This document shows, one piece after another, positions 19,268-28,869 of a DNA stretch of 64,000 nt; positions within the stretch are counted from its first letter, which is position 1, and each line of letters starts with the position of its first letter. Where the stretch lies: assembly GCA_023265995.1 (NCBI GenBank), contig JAHFSA010000009.1, forward strand, positions 1 through 64,000, read 5' to 3'. The notes below the pieces were generated by a model. It did not search any database and was not told where the DNA came from. It saw only the letters and a list, made by a program, of their open reading frames with translations. Source of the DNA: Perlucidibaca sp. GTDB lineage: Bacteria > Pseudomonadota > Gammaproteobacteria > Pseudomonadales > Moraxellaceae. The translations under genes were made by a program, and so were the position numbers.

Positions 19268-20866
19268 ATGACCCAACGCGTGCAGCGCGCCCTGATCAGC
19301 GTTTCCGACAAGACCGGCATTGTTGCCTTCGCCCGCGAGCTCGCCGCGGCCGGCGTGCATCTGCTCTCCACCGGCGGCACCTTCAAGCTGCTGCAGACTG
19401 AAGGCGTGGCGGTGACCGAAGTCTCCGACTACACCGGCTTCCCGGAAATGATGGATGGCCGCGTGAAAACGCTGCATCCGAAGATCCATGGCGGCATCCT
19501 CGGCCGTCGCGGCCAGGACGACGCGGTCATGGCCGAACACGACATCGGCGGCATCGATCTGGTGGTGGTCAACCTCTACCCGTTCGCGGCCACCGTCGCC
19601 AAGGCTGACTGCACGCTGCCGGACGCCATCGAGAACATCGACATCGGCGGCCCGACCATGGTGCGCTCGGCGGCCAAGAACCATGCCCATGTCGGCATCG
19701 TGGTCAGCGCCGGCGACTACGACCGCGTGCTGGCCGAAGTGAAGGCCACTGGCGGCCTGTCGTACGAAACGCGCTTCGATCTGGCTGTGAAGGCCTTCGA
19801 GCACACCGCCGGCTACGACGGCATGATCGCCAACTATCTGGGCGGCCTGGTTGGCGAGAAGAAGGGCGACCTCTCGGCTCGCGACACCTTCCCGCGCACC
19901 TTCAACACCCAGTTCTTCAAGGCCCAGGAACTGCGCTACGGCGAGAACCCGCACCAGCGTGCCGCGTTCTACACCGAAGCCGCGCCGAAGGAAGCGTCTG
20001 TCGCCACCTCGACGCAGCTGCAGGGCAAGGAACTGTCGTACAACAACATCGCCGACACTGACGCCGCGCTGGAATGCGTGAAGAGCTTCGCCAAGCCGGC
20101 CTGCGTCATCGTCAAGCATGCCAATCCGTGTGGCGTGTCCGTGGTGCTCGATGCCGAAGGCGGCATTCGCAAGGCCTATGATCTGGCCTATGCCACCGAC
20201 CCGGAATCCGCGTTCGGCGGCATCATCGCCTTCAACCGCGAACTCGATGCAGACACCGCCAAGGCCATCGTCGACCGCCAGTTCGTCGAAGTCATCATCG
20301 CCCCGAGCGTGACGCCGGAAGCGCTGGCAGTGACCGCCGCCAAGCAGAACGTGCGCGTGCTGACCTGCGGCGCCCTGCCGGACATCAATGCCCGTGCCTC
20401 GCAGTGGGACTTCAAGCGCGTCACCGGAGGCCTGCTCGTGCAGGATCAGGACCTGGGCATGATCAAGGACACTGATCTCAAGATCGTGACCAAGCGCGCC
20501 CCGACCGAAGCCGAGATCCACGACCTCATCTTCGCCTGGAAGGTCGCCAAGTACGTCAAGTCCAACGCCATTGTCTATGCCAAGGGTCGTCAGACCATCG
20601 GTGTCGGCGCCGGCCAGATGAGCCGCGTCAACTCCGCGCGCATCGCCGGCATCAAGGCCGAACATGCCGGTCTGCAGGTGCAGGGCGCGGTGATGGCATC
20701 CGATGCCTTCTTCCCGTTCCGCGACGGCATCGACAACGCCGCCAAGGCCGGCATCGCCGCCATCATCCAGCCCGGCGGCTCGATGCGTGACGCCGAAGTG
20801 ATCGCCGCTGCTGATGAGGCCGGGATCGCGATGGTGTTCACCGGCATGCGCCATTTCAGGCATTAA
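19268..20866 (+). CDS. purH: Bifunctional AICAR transformylase / IMP cyclohydrolase
   Basis: A 532-residue cytosolic enzyme for the last two steps of IMP synthesis. The N-terminal cyclohydrolase domain (about 1-200) begins [20 protein letters not shown] and includes [14 protein letters not shown]. The transformylase domain carries [12 protein letters not shown] and ends with the expected [18 protein letters not shown]. It lies 53 bases after fis and is followed by purD, a common purine gene pair. Confidence 0.98.
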   Translation: MTQRVQRALISVSDKTGIVAFARELAAAGVHLLSTGGTFKLLQTEGVAVTEVSDYTGFPEMMDGRVKTLHPKIHGGILGRRGQDDAVMAEHDIGGIDLVVVNLYPFAATVAKADCTLPDAIENIDIGGPTMVRSAAKNHAHVGIVVSAGDYDRVLAEVKATGGLSYETRFDLAVKAFEHTAGYDGMIANYLGGLVGEKKGDLSARDTFPRTFNTQFFKAQELRYGENPHQRAAFYTEAAPKEASVATSTQLQGKELSYNNIADTDAALECVKSFAKPACVIVKHANPCGVSVVLDAEGGIRKAYDLAYATDPESAFGGIIAFNRELDADTAKAIVDRQFVEVIIAPSVTPEALAVTAAKQNVRVLTCGALPDINARASQWDFKRVTGGLLVQDQDLGMIKDTDLKIVTKRAPTEAEIHDLIFAWKVAKYVKSNAIVYAKGRQTIGVGAGQMSRVNSARIAGIKAEHAGLQVQGAVMASDAFFPFRDGIDNAAKAGIAAIIQPGGSMRDAEVIAAADEAGIAMVFTGMRHFRH

Positions 20867-20879
20867 TTCGGCCGCGCTG

Positions 20880-20923
20880 CATGGCGCATGGCAGCGTTGC
20901 AGGCAAAGCTGCCATGCGCCATG
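20880..20923 (+). repeat. 16-bp perfect inverted repeat between purH and purD
   Basis: CATGGCGCATGGCAGC pairs exactly with GCTGCCATGCGCCATG around a 12-base loop, 13 bases past the purH stop. No U-run follows directly, so it is a poor intrinsic terminator. It could be a processing or mRNA-stabilising stem, an attenuator, or a dispersed palindrome. Confidence 0.8.
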
Positions 20924-20971
20924 GATCACGACCTCTTGCAGGTGTGAGCCCGTAATTTCGGAGATCGCTAC

Positions 20972-22261
20972 ATGAAGATTTTGCTGCTTGGCTCGGGTGG
21001 CCGTGAACATGCGCTGGCCTGGAAGCTTGCCCAGGACGCGCGCGTCGAGACCGTGTTCGTCGCTCCCGGCAATGCCGGTTCGGCGACCGAAGCCAAGTGC
21101 CGCAATGTGGCGCTGGATATTCTCGACAACGCCGCGCTGGTGGCGTTCGCGCAGAGCGAGGGCATCGCGCTGACCGTGGTCGGCCCGGAGGCTCCGCTGG
21201 TCAATGGCGTGGTCAACGCCTTCCGCGCCGCCGGCCTGAAGATCTGGGGCCCGACCCAGCACGCCGCCCAGCTCGAAGGCTCCAAGGCCTTCGCCAAGGA
21301 CTTCCTGGCGCGCCACGACATTCCGACCGCGTTCTACCAGGTTTTCACCGATACCGATGCCGCCCTCGCCTATGTGCGCGAGAAAGGCGCGCCCATCGTC
21401 ATCAAGGCTGACGGCCTGGCCGCCGGCAAGGGCGTCATCGTCGCCATGACGCTGGCCGAAGCCGAAGAAGCCATCGTCGACATGCTGGCCGGCAACAAGT
21501 TCGGCTCGGCCGGCGCCCGCGTCGTGGTCGAGCAGTTCCTCGAAGGCGAGGAAGCCTCGTTCATCGTCATGGTCGACGGCAGGAATGCGCTGGCCATGGC
21601 CACCAGCCAGGATCACAAGCGCATCGGCGATGCCGACACCGGCCCCAACACCGGCGGCATGGGCGCCTACTCGCCGGCTCCGGTGGTGACGCCGGAAGTG
21701 CATGCGCGCGTGATGCGCGAAGTCATCATGCCGACCGTCAACGGCATGATCAGCGAAGGTCACCCGTACACGGGCTTCCTGTATGCCGGCCTGATGATCG
21801 ATGACTCCGGCGCGCCCAAGGTGATCGAATTCAACTGCCGCTTCGGCGACCCGGAAACCCAGCCGGTGATGATGCGTCTGCGCAGCTCGCTGGTGGCACT
21901 GGTGGAGGCCGGCATCGCCGGTCAGCTCGATGCCATCGAGGCCGACTGGGATCCGCGCGCCGCGCTCGGCGTGGTCATGGCCGCCGGCGGCTATCCCGGC
22001 GACATCCGCAAGGGTGATGTGATCGCCGGCCTGAACCAGGAAGGCGCCGACGCCAAGGTCTTCCATGCCGGCACCGCCCTGAGCGATGGCCAGGTCATCA
22101 CCAGCGGCGGTCGCGTGCTCTGCGCCACCGGCCTCGGCAACACCGTGTCCGAAGCCCAGGCCGCAGCCTATGCCGAGGTGGCCAAGGTGGGCTGGGAAGG
22201 CGAATACCACCGCAGCGACATCGGCTATCGCGCCGTCGCGCGCGAGCAGGGTCGGAGCTGA
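20972..22261 (+). CDS. purD: Phosphoribosylamine-glycine ligase (GAR synthetase)
   Basis: A 429-residue ATP-grasp enzyme that joins glycine to phosphoribosylamine in purine synthesis. The start MKILLLGSGGREHALAWKLA, the ATP-grasp segment VIKADGLAAGKGV and the metal-binding IEFNCRFGDPETQ are intact. It follows purH by 105 bases that contain a long inverted repeat, and is closed by a good intrinsic terminator. Confidence 0.98.
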   Translation: MKILLLGSGGREHALAWKLAQDARVETVFVAPGNAGSATEAKCRNVALDILDNAALVAFAQSEGIALTVVGPEAPLVNGVVNAFRAAGLKIWGPTQHAAQLEGSKAFAKDFLARHDIPTAFYQVFTDTDAALAYVREKGAPIVIKADGLAAGKGVIVAMTLAEAEEAIVDMLAGNKFGSAGARVVVEQFLEGEEASFIVMVDGRNALAMATSQDHKRIGDADTGPNTGGMGAYSPAPVVTPEVHARVMREVIMPTVNGMISEGHPYTGFLYAGLMIDDSGAPKVIEFNCRFGDPETQPVMMRLRSSLVALVEAGIAGQLDAIEADWDPRAALGVVMAAGGYPGDIRKGDVIAGLNQEGADAKVFHAGTALSDGQVITSGGRVLCATGLGNTVSEAQAAAYAEVAKVGWEGEYHRSDIGYRAVAREQGRS

Positions 22262-22296
22262 CCGGCGCCAGTCACGGCGCACGTCGCGACACCATC

Positions 22297-22323
22297 ACAA
22301 GGCCCTCCCCGCGAGGGCCTTGT
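22297..22323 (+). terminator. Intrinsic terminator after purD
   Basis: ACAAGGCCCTC pairs with GAGGGCCTTGT (11 bp) around a five-base loop, 35 bases past the stop, followed by CATTTCT. Confidence 0.8.
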
Positions 22324-22403
22324 CATTTCTGCCAGCGCCGCAGGACGGCCGACCAGCTGGTCATGCGCCTGACACCCGGATGCCCCAAGAATGCGCATGC
22401 AGG

Positions 22404-22412
22404 TGCTATAAT
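22404..22412 (+). promoter_or_regulatory. Extended -10 promoter of maeB
   Basis: TGCTATAAT is a perfect TGn-TATAAT extended -10 element, 42 bases before the maeB start. No good -35 lies 17 bases upstream, which is usual for extended -10 promoters. Confidence 0.6.
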
Positions 22413-22453
22413 CCCGCGCTTGACAACAGCACCCCGTACAAGCGAGAGACACT

Positions 22454-24712
22454 ATGGATGAGGCACTGCGTAAAGCCGCTCTGGATTACCACGAATTTCC
22501 TCAGCCCGGCAAAATCAGCGTCACGCCCAGCAAGCAGCTGAGCAACCAGCGTGACCTGGCCCTGGCCTACTCGCCGGGCGTCGCCGCGCCTTGCGAAGAG
22601 ATCGAGCGCGATCCGTCCACTGTCTCCCGCTACACCGCCCGCGGCAACCTCGTCGCCGTCATCACCAACGGCACCGCCGTGCTCGGCCTCGGCAACATCG
22701 GCCCGCTGGCCTCGAAGCCGGTGATGGAAGGCAAGGGCGTGCTGTTCAAGAAGTTCGCCGGCATCGACGTCTTCGACATCGAGATCAACGAGAACGATCC
22801 CGACAAGCTGGTCGACATCATCGCCTCGCTGGAGCCGACCTTCGGCGGCATCAACCTGGAAGACATCAAGGCGCCGGAGTGCTTCTACATCGAGCGCAAG
22901 CTGCGCGAGCGCTGCAAGATTCCGGTCTTCCATGACGACCAGCACGGCACCTCCATCATCGTCGGCGCCGGTCTGCTCAATGCCCTGCTGCTGGTCAACA
23001 AGAAGATCGCGGACATCAAGATCGTCTGCTCCGGCGCCGGTGCCGCCGCGATCTCCTGCCTCGACCTGCTGTGCTCGCTGGGTGCGCGCAAGGAAAACGT
23101 CTTCGTCGCCGACTCCAAGGGTGTCTGCTACCAGGGCCGCGCCGGCATGGACGAGTCCAAGGCCAAGTATGCCCAGGCCACCGAATCGCGCTCGCTCGCC
23201 GATCTGATGCACGGTGCCGACATGTTCCTCGGCCTCTCCACCGCCGGCATCGTCAGCCAGGCCATGGTCAAGACCATGGCTGACAACCCGATCATCTTCG
23301 CGCTCTCCAACCCGACCCCGGAAATCATGCCGGAGCTGGTCAAGGAAGTGCGTCCGGACGCCATCATCGCCACCGGCCGCTCGGACTACCCGAACCAGGT
23401 CAACAACGCCCTCTGCTTCCCGTACATCTTCCGTGGCGCGCTGGACTCCGGCGCCACCACCGTGAACGAAGCCATGAAGGTGGCCTGTGTACAGGCCATC
23501 GCCAAGATGGCACATGCCGAATCGGCGGATGCCGTGCTCGGCGAAAGCCTGCGCTTCGGTCGCGAATACCTGATTCCGCGCCCGCTCGATCCGCGCCTGA
23601 TCATGGCCATCGCCCCGGCCGTGGCCCAGGCGGCCATGGACAGCGGCATCGCCACGCGTCCGATCCAGGACTTCGCGGCCTATCGCCAGCGCCTGTCCGA
23701 GTTCGTCTACAACTCCGCTTTCATCATGAAACCGGTGTATGCCAAGGCCAAGCAGCAGCCCAAGCGTGTGGTGTTCTGCGAAGGCGAGGATGACCGCGTG
23801 CTGCGCGCCGTCCAGATCGTGGTCGACGAAGGTCTCGCCAAGCCGGTTCTGGTCGGCCGCCCGGGCGTCATCCTCGGCCGCATCGAAGAACTCGGCCTGC
23901 GCGTGCGTCCCGGTGTCGACATCGAAGTCGTCGACCAGGACAACTACGTGCAGTACGAACAGTACTGGAAGCACTACCACAAGATGCTGGAGCGCAAGGG
24001 CGTCGGCGAAGAGCTGGCCAAGCGCGAAGCCCGCCGCCGCACCACCCTGATCGGCGCCCTGCTGGTCGAGTTCGGCGAGGCCGACGGCATGATCTGCGGT
24101 ACCTTTGCCAACTACGGCCTGCACCTGCGCTACGTGCGTCGCGCCATCGGCCTGCGTCCGGAAGCCAAGGCCTTCGCCGCCATGAACCTGCTCATGCTGC
24201 AGGATCGCACGCTGTTCATTGCCGACACCTACGTGAATCCGGATCCGAGCGCGGAAGAGCTGGCCGACATGACCCTGCTCGCCGCCGAGGCCGTACGCAA
24301 CTTCGGCATCACGCCCAAGGTCGCCCTGCTCTCGCACTCCAACTTCGGCAACGAGGACACCGCCAGCGCTCGCAAGATGCGCACCGTGTTCCAGATGCTG
24401 CAGGAGCGCGCACCGGAGCTGGAAGTGGACGGCGAGATGCACGGCGATGCCGCGCTCGACGAGCACATTCGTCACCGCCTGTTCCCGAACTCGCGCCTCA
24501 AGGGCTCGGCGAACCTGCTCATCATGCCCAACATCGATGCCGCCAACATCTCCTTCAATCTGCTCAAGACTGCCAGCGGCAATGGCGTCACCGTCGGCCC
24601 GATCCTGCTCGGTGCCAACAAGCCGGTGCACATCATGACGCCGAGCTGCACGGTCCGTCGCATCGTCAACATGACGGCGCTCACCGTCGCCGAGGCCGCT
24701 GCCCGCGGCTGA
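22454..24712 (+). CDS. maeB: NADP-dependent malic enzyme with phosphotransacetylase-like domain
   Basis: A 752-residue enzyme that decarboxylates malate to pyruvate with NADP reduction. Residues 1-420 are the malic-enzyme part ([12 protein letters not shown], the metal-binding [12 protein letters not shown], the nucleotide fold [12 protein letters not shown]). Residues 430-750 are a phosphotransacetylase-like domain ([15 protein letters not shown] to [12 protein letters not shown]), which in the MaeB type has a regulatory role and binds acetyl-CoA. The length matches E. coli MaeB. It has its own promoter and terminator. Confidence 0.96.
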   Translation: MDEALRKAALDYHEFPQPGKISVTPSKQLSNQRDLALAYSPGVAAPCEEIERDPSTVSRYTARGNLVAVITNGTAVLGLGNIGPLASKPVMEGKGVLFKKFAGIDVFDIEINENDPDKLVDIIASLEPTFGGINLEDIKAPECFYIERKLRERCKIPVFHDDQHGTSIIVGAGLLNALLLVNKKIADIKIVCSGAGAAAISCLDLLCSLGARKENVFVADSKGVCYQGRAGMDESKAKYAQATESRSLADLMHGADMFLGLSTAGIVSQAMVKTMADNPIIFALSNPTPEIMPELVKEVRPDAIIATGRSDYPNQVNNALCFPYIFRGALDSGATTVNEAMKVACVQAIAKMAHAESADAVLGESLRFGREYLIPRPLDPRLIMAIAPAVAQAAMDSGIATRPIQDFAAYRQRLSEFVYNSAFIMKPVYAKAKQQPKRVVFCEGEDDRVLRAVQIVVDEGLAKPVLVGRPGVILGRIEELGLRVRPGVDIEVVDQDNYVQYEQYWKHYHKMLERKGVGEELAKREARRRTTLIGALLVEFGEADGMICGTFANYGLHLRYVRRAIGLRPEAKAFAAMNLLMLQDRTLFIADTYVNPDPSAEELADMTLLAAEAVRNFGITPKVALLSHSNFGNEDTASARKMRTVFQMLQERAPELEVDGEMHGDAALDEHIRHRLFPNSRLKGSANLLIMPNIDAANISFNLLKTASGNGVTVGPILLGANKPVHIMTPSCTVRRIVNMTALTVAEAAARG

Positions 24713-24721
24713 TGCCTGCGA

Positions 24722-24747
24722 CCAGTCCCGGATCCGTCCGGGGCTGG
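24722..24747 (+). terminator. Intrinsic terminator after maeB
   Basis: CCAGTCCCGGA pairs with TCCGGGGCTGG (one G-T wobble) around a TCCG loop, followed by CCCGCTTTT. It starts nine bases past the maeB stop. Confidence 0.75.
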
Positions 24748-24805
24748 CCCGCTTTTCCGCCGGAACGCGTTACGCCACACCTGCCGCTGGTGTAGGCTCG
24801 CTGCC

Positions 24806-26548
24806 ATGAACCGGCTCTCGCCCCGCCCCAGCCCAGCATGCATGCGCCTGCCTGTCGCAACGATCTGGCTCGGCCTGCTCATGCTCGTCTGTCTGCTGGC
24901 AGGCCCGGCACGAGCCGGCAGCGCGCTGGAGCTGGCCAGGCTGCCGGAACAGGCGGCCATAGGCCAGTGGCTGGATGTCACCTCATCTGCCGATGACAGC
25001 CTGCTGCCCGGCGAACTGATCAGCAACGGCAACAACACCGACTGGCGGCCCAATGGTCGCAACAGCCTTGCCATAGGCCTGTCCAGCCGCGCCTGGTGGC
25101 TGCGCCTGCGCGTGCACAATGCCGGCAGCGGCCAGCTGCGCGTGCTCCAGCTCAGTCGCGCCACACTCGGCTCGGTCGGCCTCTACAGCCGCGCCCCCAA
25201 CGGCAGCTGGACCTGGCGCGAAACCGGAGCACAGGCGCAATCACCACGCGGCGATGTCGAGGCCCCTGGCTATGCCTTCAAGCTCTGGCTGCCGCCGGGC
25301 AATTCCGAGCACCTGATCCGCCTCAGGTCATCGTATGCACTGAACTCGCCCATCCTGCTCAGCAGCCAGAATGCCATCCTGCGTCAGGCCCAGGACAGCG
25401 CCGGCTGGTATGGCTGGGCTCTGGGTGCGCTCAGCGGCATGCTCGGCGCCTTGCTGCTGCTGCGCCCTGCTCATGTCAGCCGGCGCCTGGCCATCAGCTA
25501 CAGCGCCATTCAGGCCGCACTGATCTTCTATGCGCTCGCCGACCGTGGCGTGCTCGGCAGCTGGTGGCTGGCCCTGCCCGGCGTCCAGCACGGATTGCTG
25601 CAGCTCAGCGTGCTGCTGCTGCAGATGTCCTTCGTCTGGTTCACCCTGGTCTTCCTGCATGAGCGCAAGTCACTGAGCGAGCGCTGGCATACCACCCTGC
25701 TCGTGGTGCTGGGTCTGCAGGCCATCGTGCTCATGCTCAGCGTGGTCATTGCCCGCTACGAAGTCGTTGCCGTCATGACGCTGCTGCCGGTGATCTCGGC
25801 CCTGCTGGTCACGGCCGCCTGCGTGGTGCCGATGCGCAACCGGGTGGCCGGCGCCACGCTGCTGTTCATTGCCAGTCTGGCCCTGCTGCTGTCTCGCCTG
25901 CTGCTGGCGCTCAGCATGACGCCCGTGCTGCCGCTGACCATGGAGCCGTATCAGTGGCTGCTGGGCTTCCATGTCCTGCACAGCGGCCTGCTGCTGCGGG
26001 CCCTGCATCAACATGAATACGGTCGCAAGACCACGGCCAACGGCAATGGCAAGCCGAAATCGGCCACTGGCGCGCTGGTCCCGGCAGCGAAGGCGACACG
26101 TCCCGGCAGCGTCGCAGCAGAGCTGCGGCTGCCGCTGCGCGTACTGGTGGTGGAAGACAATACCTGGGTGCAGCAGGTGCTGGTCGGCCTCCTGCGCAAG
26201 CTCGGTGTGGACACCGTGACCGCCGTCACCGGCATGCAGGCACTGACGCTGCTGGAGCAGGAAACACTGGATCTGGTGCTGATGGACTGCGACCTGCCCG
26301 AGCTGGACGGGTTGTCAGCCACACAGGTCTGGCGTCAGCGCGAGCGCGAACTCAAGCGCCAGCCGCTGCCCATACTGGCGGTGACGGCGCATGTCTCGGA
26401 ACTGCAGCGCCAGCAGGCGCTGGATGCCGGCATGAACGACTTCCTCGCCAAGCCGGTCGACATGCGCACCCTGCGCGAGGCCATCATCAACTGGACCTCG
26501 CCGGCGACGACTCAGGCGGCGGACAAGGGTCCGCGCGACGTCACCTGA
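24806..26548 (+). CDS. 7TMR-DISM sensor fused directly to a response-regulator receiver domain
   Basis: A 580-residue inner-membrane signalling protein. Residues 1-38 look like a signal peptide. About 40-185 form a periplasmic beta-rich domain of the 7TMR-DISM extracellular type (SRAWWLRLRVHN, VGLYSRAPNGSW). About 200-400 give seven hydrophobic helices. After a 45-residue linker, residues 445-565 are a complete receiver domain: acidic pair in VVEDN, phospho-acceptor Asp in LMDCDLPELDG, switch Thr in AVTAH and Lys in LAKPVD. No histidine-kinase, GGDEF or EAL domain is present, unlike most 7TMR-DISM proteins. It would therefore receive a phosphoryl group from a separate kinase. Its 3' end overlaps the convergent gene by 37 bases. 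Confidence 0.82.
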   Translation: MNRLSPRPSPACMRLPVATIWLGLLMLVCLLAGPARAGSALELARLPEQAAIGQWLDVTSSADDSLLPGELISNGNNTDWRPNGRNSLAIGLSSRAWWLRLRVHNAGSGQLRVLQLSRATLGSVGLYSRAPNGSWTWRETGAQAQSPRGDVEAPGYAFKLWLPPGNSEHLIRLRSSYALNSPILLSSQNAILRQAQDSAGWYGWALGALSGMLGALLLLRPAHVSRRLAISYSAIQAALIFYALADRGVLGSWWLALPGVQHGLLQLSVLLLQMSFVWFTLVFLHERKSLSERWHTTLLVVLGLQAIVLMLSVVIARYEVVAVMTLLPVISALLVTAACVVPMRNRVAGATLLFIASLALLLSRLLLALSMTPVLPLTMEPYQWLLGFHVLHSGLLLRALHQHEYGRKTTANGNGKPKSATGALVPAAKATRPGSVAAELRLPLRVLVVEDNTWVQQVLVGLLRKLGVDTVTAVTGMQALTLLEQETLDLVLMDCDLPELDGLSATQVWRQRERELKRQPLPILAVTAHVSELQRQQALDAGMNDFLAKPVDMRTLREAIINWTSPATTQAADKGPRDVT

Positions 26549-27522
26549 TTGCCCGGAATGGCTGTCATCAGCAGACTGTTGTCACTGCGCAGATCCTGCA
26601 GCACTTCCTGGCTGCCACGCCGGAACAGGCGCAGCCTGAGCGTGGCATAGGGCGATATCTTGAGTACGCGACGACCACCACCGGGCAGCGTCTCGTTGAG
26701 CGCCAGCCAGGGCACCAGGCGGGCGTTGCCGCCATCGACCATGACCTGCAGACGGTAGTCGGCGTTGACCAGCGTGGCGATCCAGCGATAGTTGTCCAGA
26801 CGCGGGGCATCGACCGTGGCCGCCGGCCACCAGCGCTCGAAGCGGATGACTTCATCGCCAAGCAGCAGGCGTCCCAGACTCAGCGCCAGCGGCTCGCGTG
26901 TCTGCCACTGCGGTGCCAGTGTCTGTCCCAGTCCGAAGAAGCTGACCTCCGGCCGACCCTCGAAATGCACGCCATGGACCATGGCCAGACCGGGCGACAC
27001 CAGGCGTCCCCAGGACTGCCACTGGCCGCCATGAAAGCGGCCATCCACCGGCAGGCCGGCGACACTGGCGCCACCCTGCCAGCCGGCATCCTGCACGCTG
27101 ACATGCCCCAGCGGCCAGGCCAGCTCGACAGGCTGGCTGCGTCGGGTGAGGTCGAGCTGGCAATGCGCCGAGCCCTGCGGCGTGAACAGCCGGCCCTGGA
27201 CGCTCTCGGCGCAGGCGCCGAGAAAGCTGCCGCTGCTCCAGTTGTATTGCAGACGGCTCCACTCGCCACGATTGCGCCATGGCTTGCGCAGAATGCCCGG
27301 CAAGGGCTCGCTGTCCTGCACCAGGGCAGCCTCGCAGCCATTGCGCTGAAAGCTGGCGAGCGTGACCTCCATGGCCTGGGGCTGACCGAGACGGCGCCCG
27401 CAGGTCTGCTGACGCATCCAGAAGGCCTGGCCACTGACGGGGTCGACACCCCAACGCAGCAATTGGTCGAAGCCACCCGTCAGCGTCGGCTCACGGGCGG
27501 GAAAGGGAGTACTGATGGTCAT
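26512..27522 (-). CDS. Unrecognised beta-rich protein, partner of the upstream envelope protein
   Basis: A 336-residue protein I do not recognise. It has no clear signal peptide or transmembrane helix. It is rich in Trp, Gly and Arg with alternating strand-like segments (PVELAWPLGHVSVQD, VEVSFFGLGQ-like and ATLRLRLFRRG), and has paired cysteines in the first half (QQTCGRR, RNGCEAA, LGACAES, AHCQLDL). The pattern recalls lipocalin-like hydratase or cyclase folds such as CrtC, but I see no diagnostic motif and this is only a guess. Its ATG overlaps the stop of the upstream outer-membrane-like gene (ATGA), so the two are coupled. It is convergent with, and overlaps, the 7TM-receiver gene. Confidence 0.6.
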   Translation of the reverse strand: MTISTPFPAREPTLTGGFDQLLRWGVDPVSGQAFWMRQQTCGRRLGQPQAMEVTLASFQRNGCEAALVQDSEPLPGILRKPWRNRGEWSRLQYNWSSGSFLGACAESVQGRLFTPQGSAHCQLDLTRRSQPVELAWPLGHVSVQDAGWQGGASVAGLPVDGRFHGGQWQSWGRLVSPGLAMVHGVHFEGRPEVSFFGLGQTLAPQWQTREPLALSLGRLLLGDEVIRFERWWPAATVDAPRLDNYRWIATLVNADYRLQVMVDGGNARLVPWLALNETLPGGGRRVLKISPYATLRLRLFRRGSQEVLQDLRSDNSLLMTAIPGNQVTSRGPLSAA

Positions 27523-28748
27523 GGCATGGGGGGATCGGTATTTTCTGTCCTGACAGGTCTGCCCGCCGGCATGGCGGGCCGCAGGCGGTCGCTGAAAGCC
27601 TGCGACGTGTGCTGCCCGAAAAGCACCTCAAGGCGCAGGGCGAGCGAGGGTAATGTATCCCAATCACGCTCGCGCGTCTGCGTCAGGCGCGGTTCGACCT
27701 CGTAGAACAGCCAGTCGCGCAGGAAGCGCTGACGGTAGCGCACCCAGACAAAGCGCGAAGTGGTTTCCCAGGAGGGCTGGGTCACGCCCTCCTGGCCAAA
27801 GCCGGTGGCCATGGTGGAGTTCTTGTTGAGCATGTGCGAGAGCAGCAGCCCGCGCGACCAGAACATGCCGCGATCGTTGTCCTCTTCCTGGTGATCGAGG
27901 TTGTGGTAGATGGTGCCGACCGTGTCGTCGTTGAAGGCATGCATGAAATCGATTTCGTTGATGGCACGCAGCTTCTCGCGCACACCATAGCGCACCGTCT
28001 GACGCACGCTGAACTGGTCGTCGCTGCTGATTGCCCAGGACTTGCGCACGCGCGCACGCGCGAAGAGATCGGGGCCCGAGCGCACGCCGGCATCGGTTTC
28101 GATCTGCAGACGTTCGAGATTGAGCACCAGCAGGCGCAGGGCCAGCACCGCCTCGTTGACCGTCGGCACGCTGCGCAGGCGGTTGCCGTCCTGGCTTTCA
28201 TCCTCGAACACCAGGGACAGACGCCGGCTGATCTTGGGCAGGCTGAGACGGGCGCGCAGACGCACCGCCGGCGTCACGCGGCCGCGATCATCAATGACCA
28301 TTTCGGTGATGGCACGCACGGCGGCCGTGGCCTTGCTGTCCGTGCCGACGTTGGGCTGGCCGAACCAGTCATCGATCCAGCGCACCGTCGACTGGGTCCG
28401 GTAGTCGACCAGGCAATGCGGGTAGTCGGCCCAGCCCAGCAGATCGCCGTGACGGTCGCGCGCCAGGCAGTCCTGCTCGCCGCTGGTCGCAGGCGCGACG
28501 CCGGCAACAGCTGATGTGGCAGCGGGTGCCATGGCGGGCAAGGTCGCTGAGGAGTCCGGAGCGGGATCGGTTGGCGAGGCTGAAGAGCTCGGGGTCGCCG
28601 TGACGGTCATCTCGGCAGAGGCTTCGGGCGAGCTGGCAGGCTCGGGCGCAGGGGCATACATGTCGGCGCAGACCACGGGGGATGCCAGCAGGACGAGCAT
28701 GCCGAGGGCACCCCGTCCGAAAGACGCAACGATGTCCAAATTAGCCAT
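27519..28748 (-). CDS. Probable outer-membrane beta-barrel protein, unknown function
   Basis: A 409-residue exported protein. A signal peptide (about 1-28, GMLVLLASPVVCA) is followed by a disordered Pro/Ala/Ser/Thr tract (about 30-90). Two cysteines (EQDCLARD and YPHCLVDY) may form a disulfide. From about residue 140 the sequence alternates polar and apolar residues in long strands (VRLRARLSLPKISRRLSLVF, FSVRQTVRYGVREK, SRFVWVRYRQRFL, LALRLEVLFG), which fits a transmembrane beta-barrel. I recall hypothetical Pseudomonas proteins of this type but no function. It is translationally coupled to the downstream beta-rich protein. Confidence 0.6.
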   Translation of the reverse strand: MANLDIVASFGRGALGMLVLLASPVVCADMYAPAPEPASSPEASAEMTVTATPSSSASPTDPAPDSSATLPAMAPAATSAVAGVAPATSGEQDCLARDRHGDLLGWADYPHCLVDYRTQSTVRWIDDWFGQPNVGTDSKATAAVRAITEMVIDDRGRVTPAVRLRARLSLPKISRRLSLVFEDESQDGNRLRSVPTVNEAVLALRLLVLNLERLQIETDAGVRSGPDLFARARVRKSWAISSDDQFSVRQTVRYGVREKLRAINEIDFMHAFNDDTVGTIYHNLDHQEEDNDRGMFWSRGLLLSHMLNKNSTMATGFGQEGVTQPSWETTSRFVWVRYRQRFLRDWLFYEVEPRLTQTRERDWDTLPSLALRLEVLFGQHTSQAFSDRLRPAMPAGRPVRTENTDPPMP

Positions 28749-28821
28749 GGCAATCGCCTCCTTGCCCCAAGACTGGCACAGCGTCCATTACACGTCGAGT
28801 TGCAGGCGACGAAACGCGGAC

Positions 28822-28855
28822 ATGAAAAAGCCCCGGCAATGCGGGGCTTTTTCAT
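28822..28855 (-). terminator. Bidirectional terminator after the first acyl-CoA dehydrogenase gene
   Basis: ATGAAAAAGCCCC pairs with GGGGCTTTTTCAT (13 bp) around an eight-base loop. A run of five U on either strand completes the stem. It lies 15 bases past the dehydrogenase stop codon. Confidence 0.9.
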
Positions 28856-28869
28856 CACGGAGCCGGGCT

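Noticed and set aside
19064-22282. 1072-codon open frame on the minus strand opposite purH and purD
   Set aside because: It mirrors the codon pattern of the two real genes (GC-rich third positions), has no family motif, and covers two complete purine genes; similar antisense frames occur over most long genes here.
22420-22425. TTGACA just before maeB as a -35 element
   Set aside because: The sequence 17 bases downstream is not -10-like, and the extended -10 TGCTATAAT upstream explains the start better.
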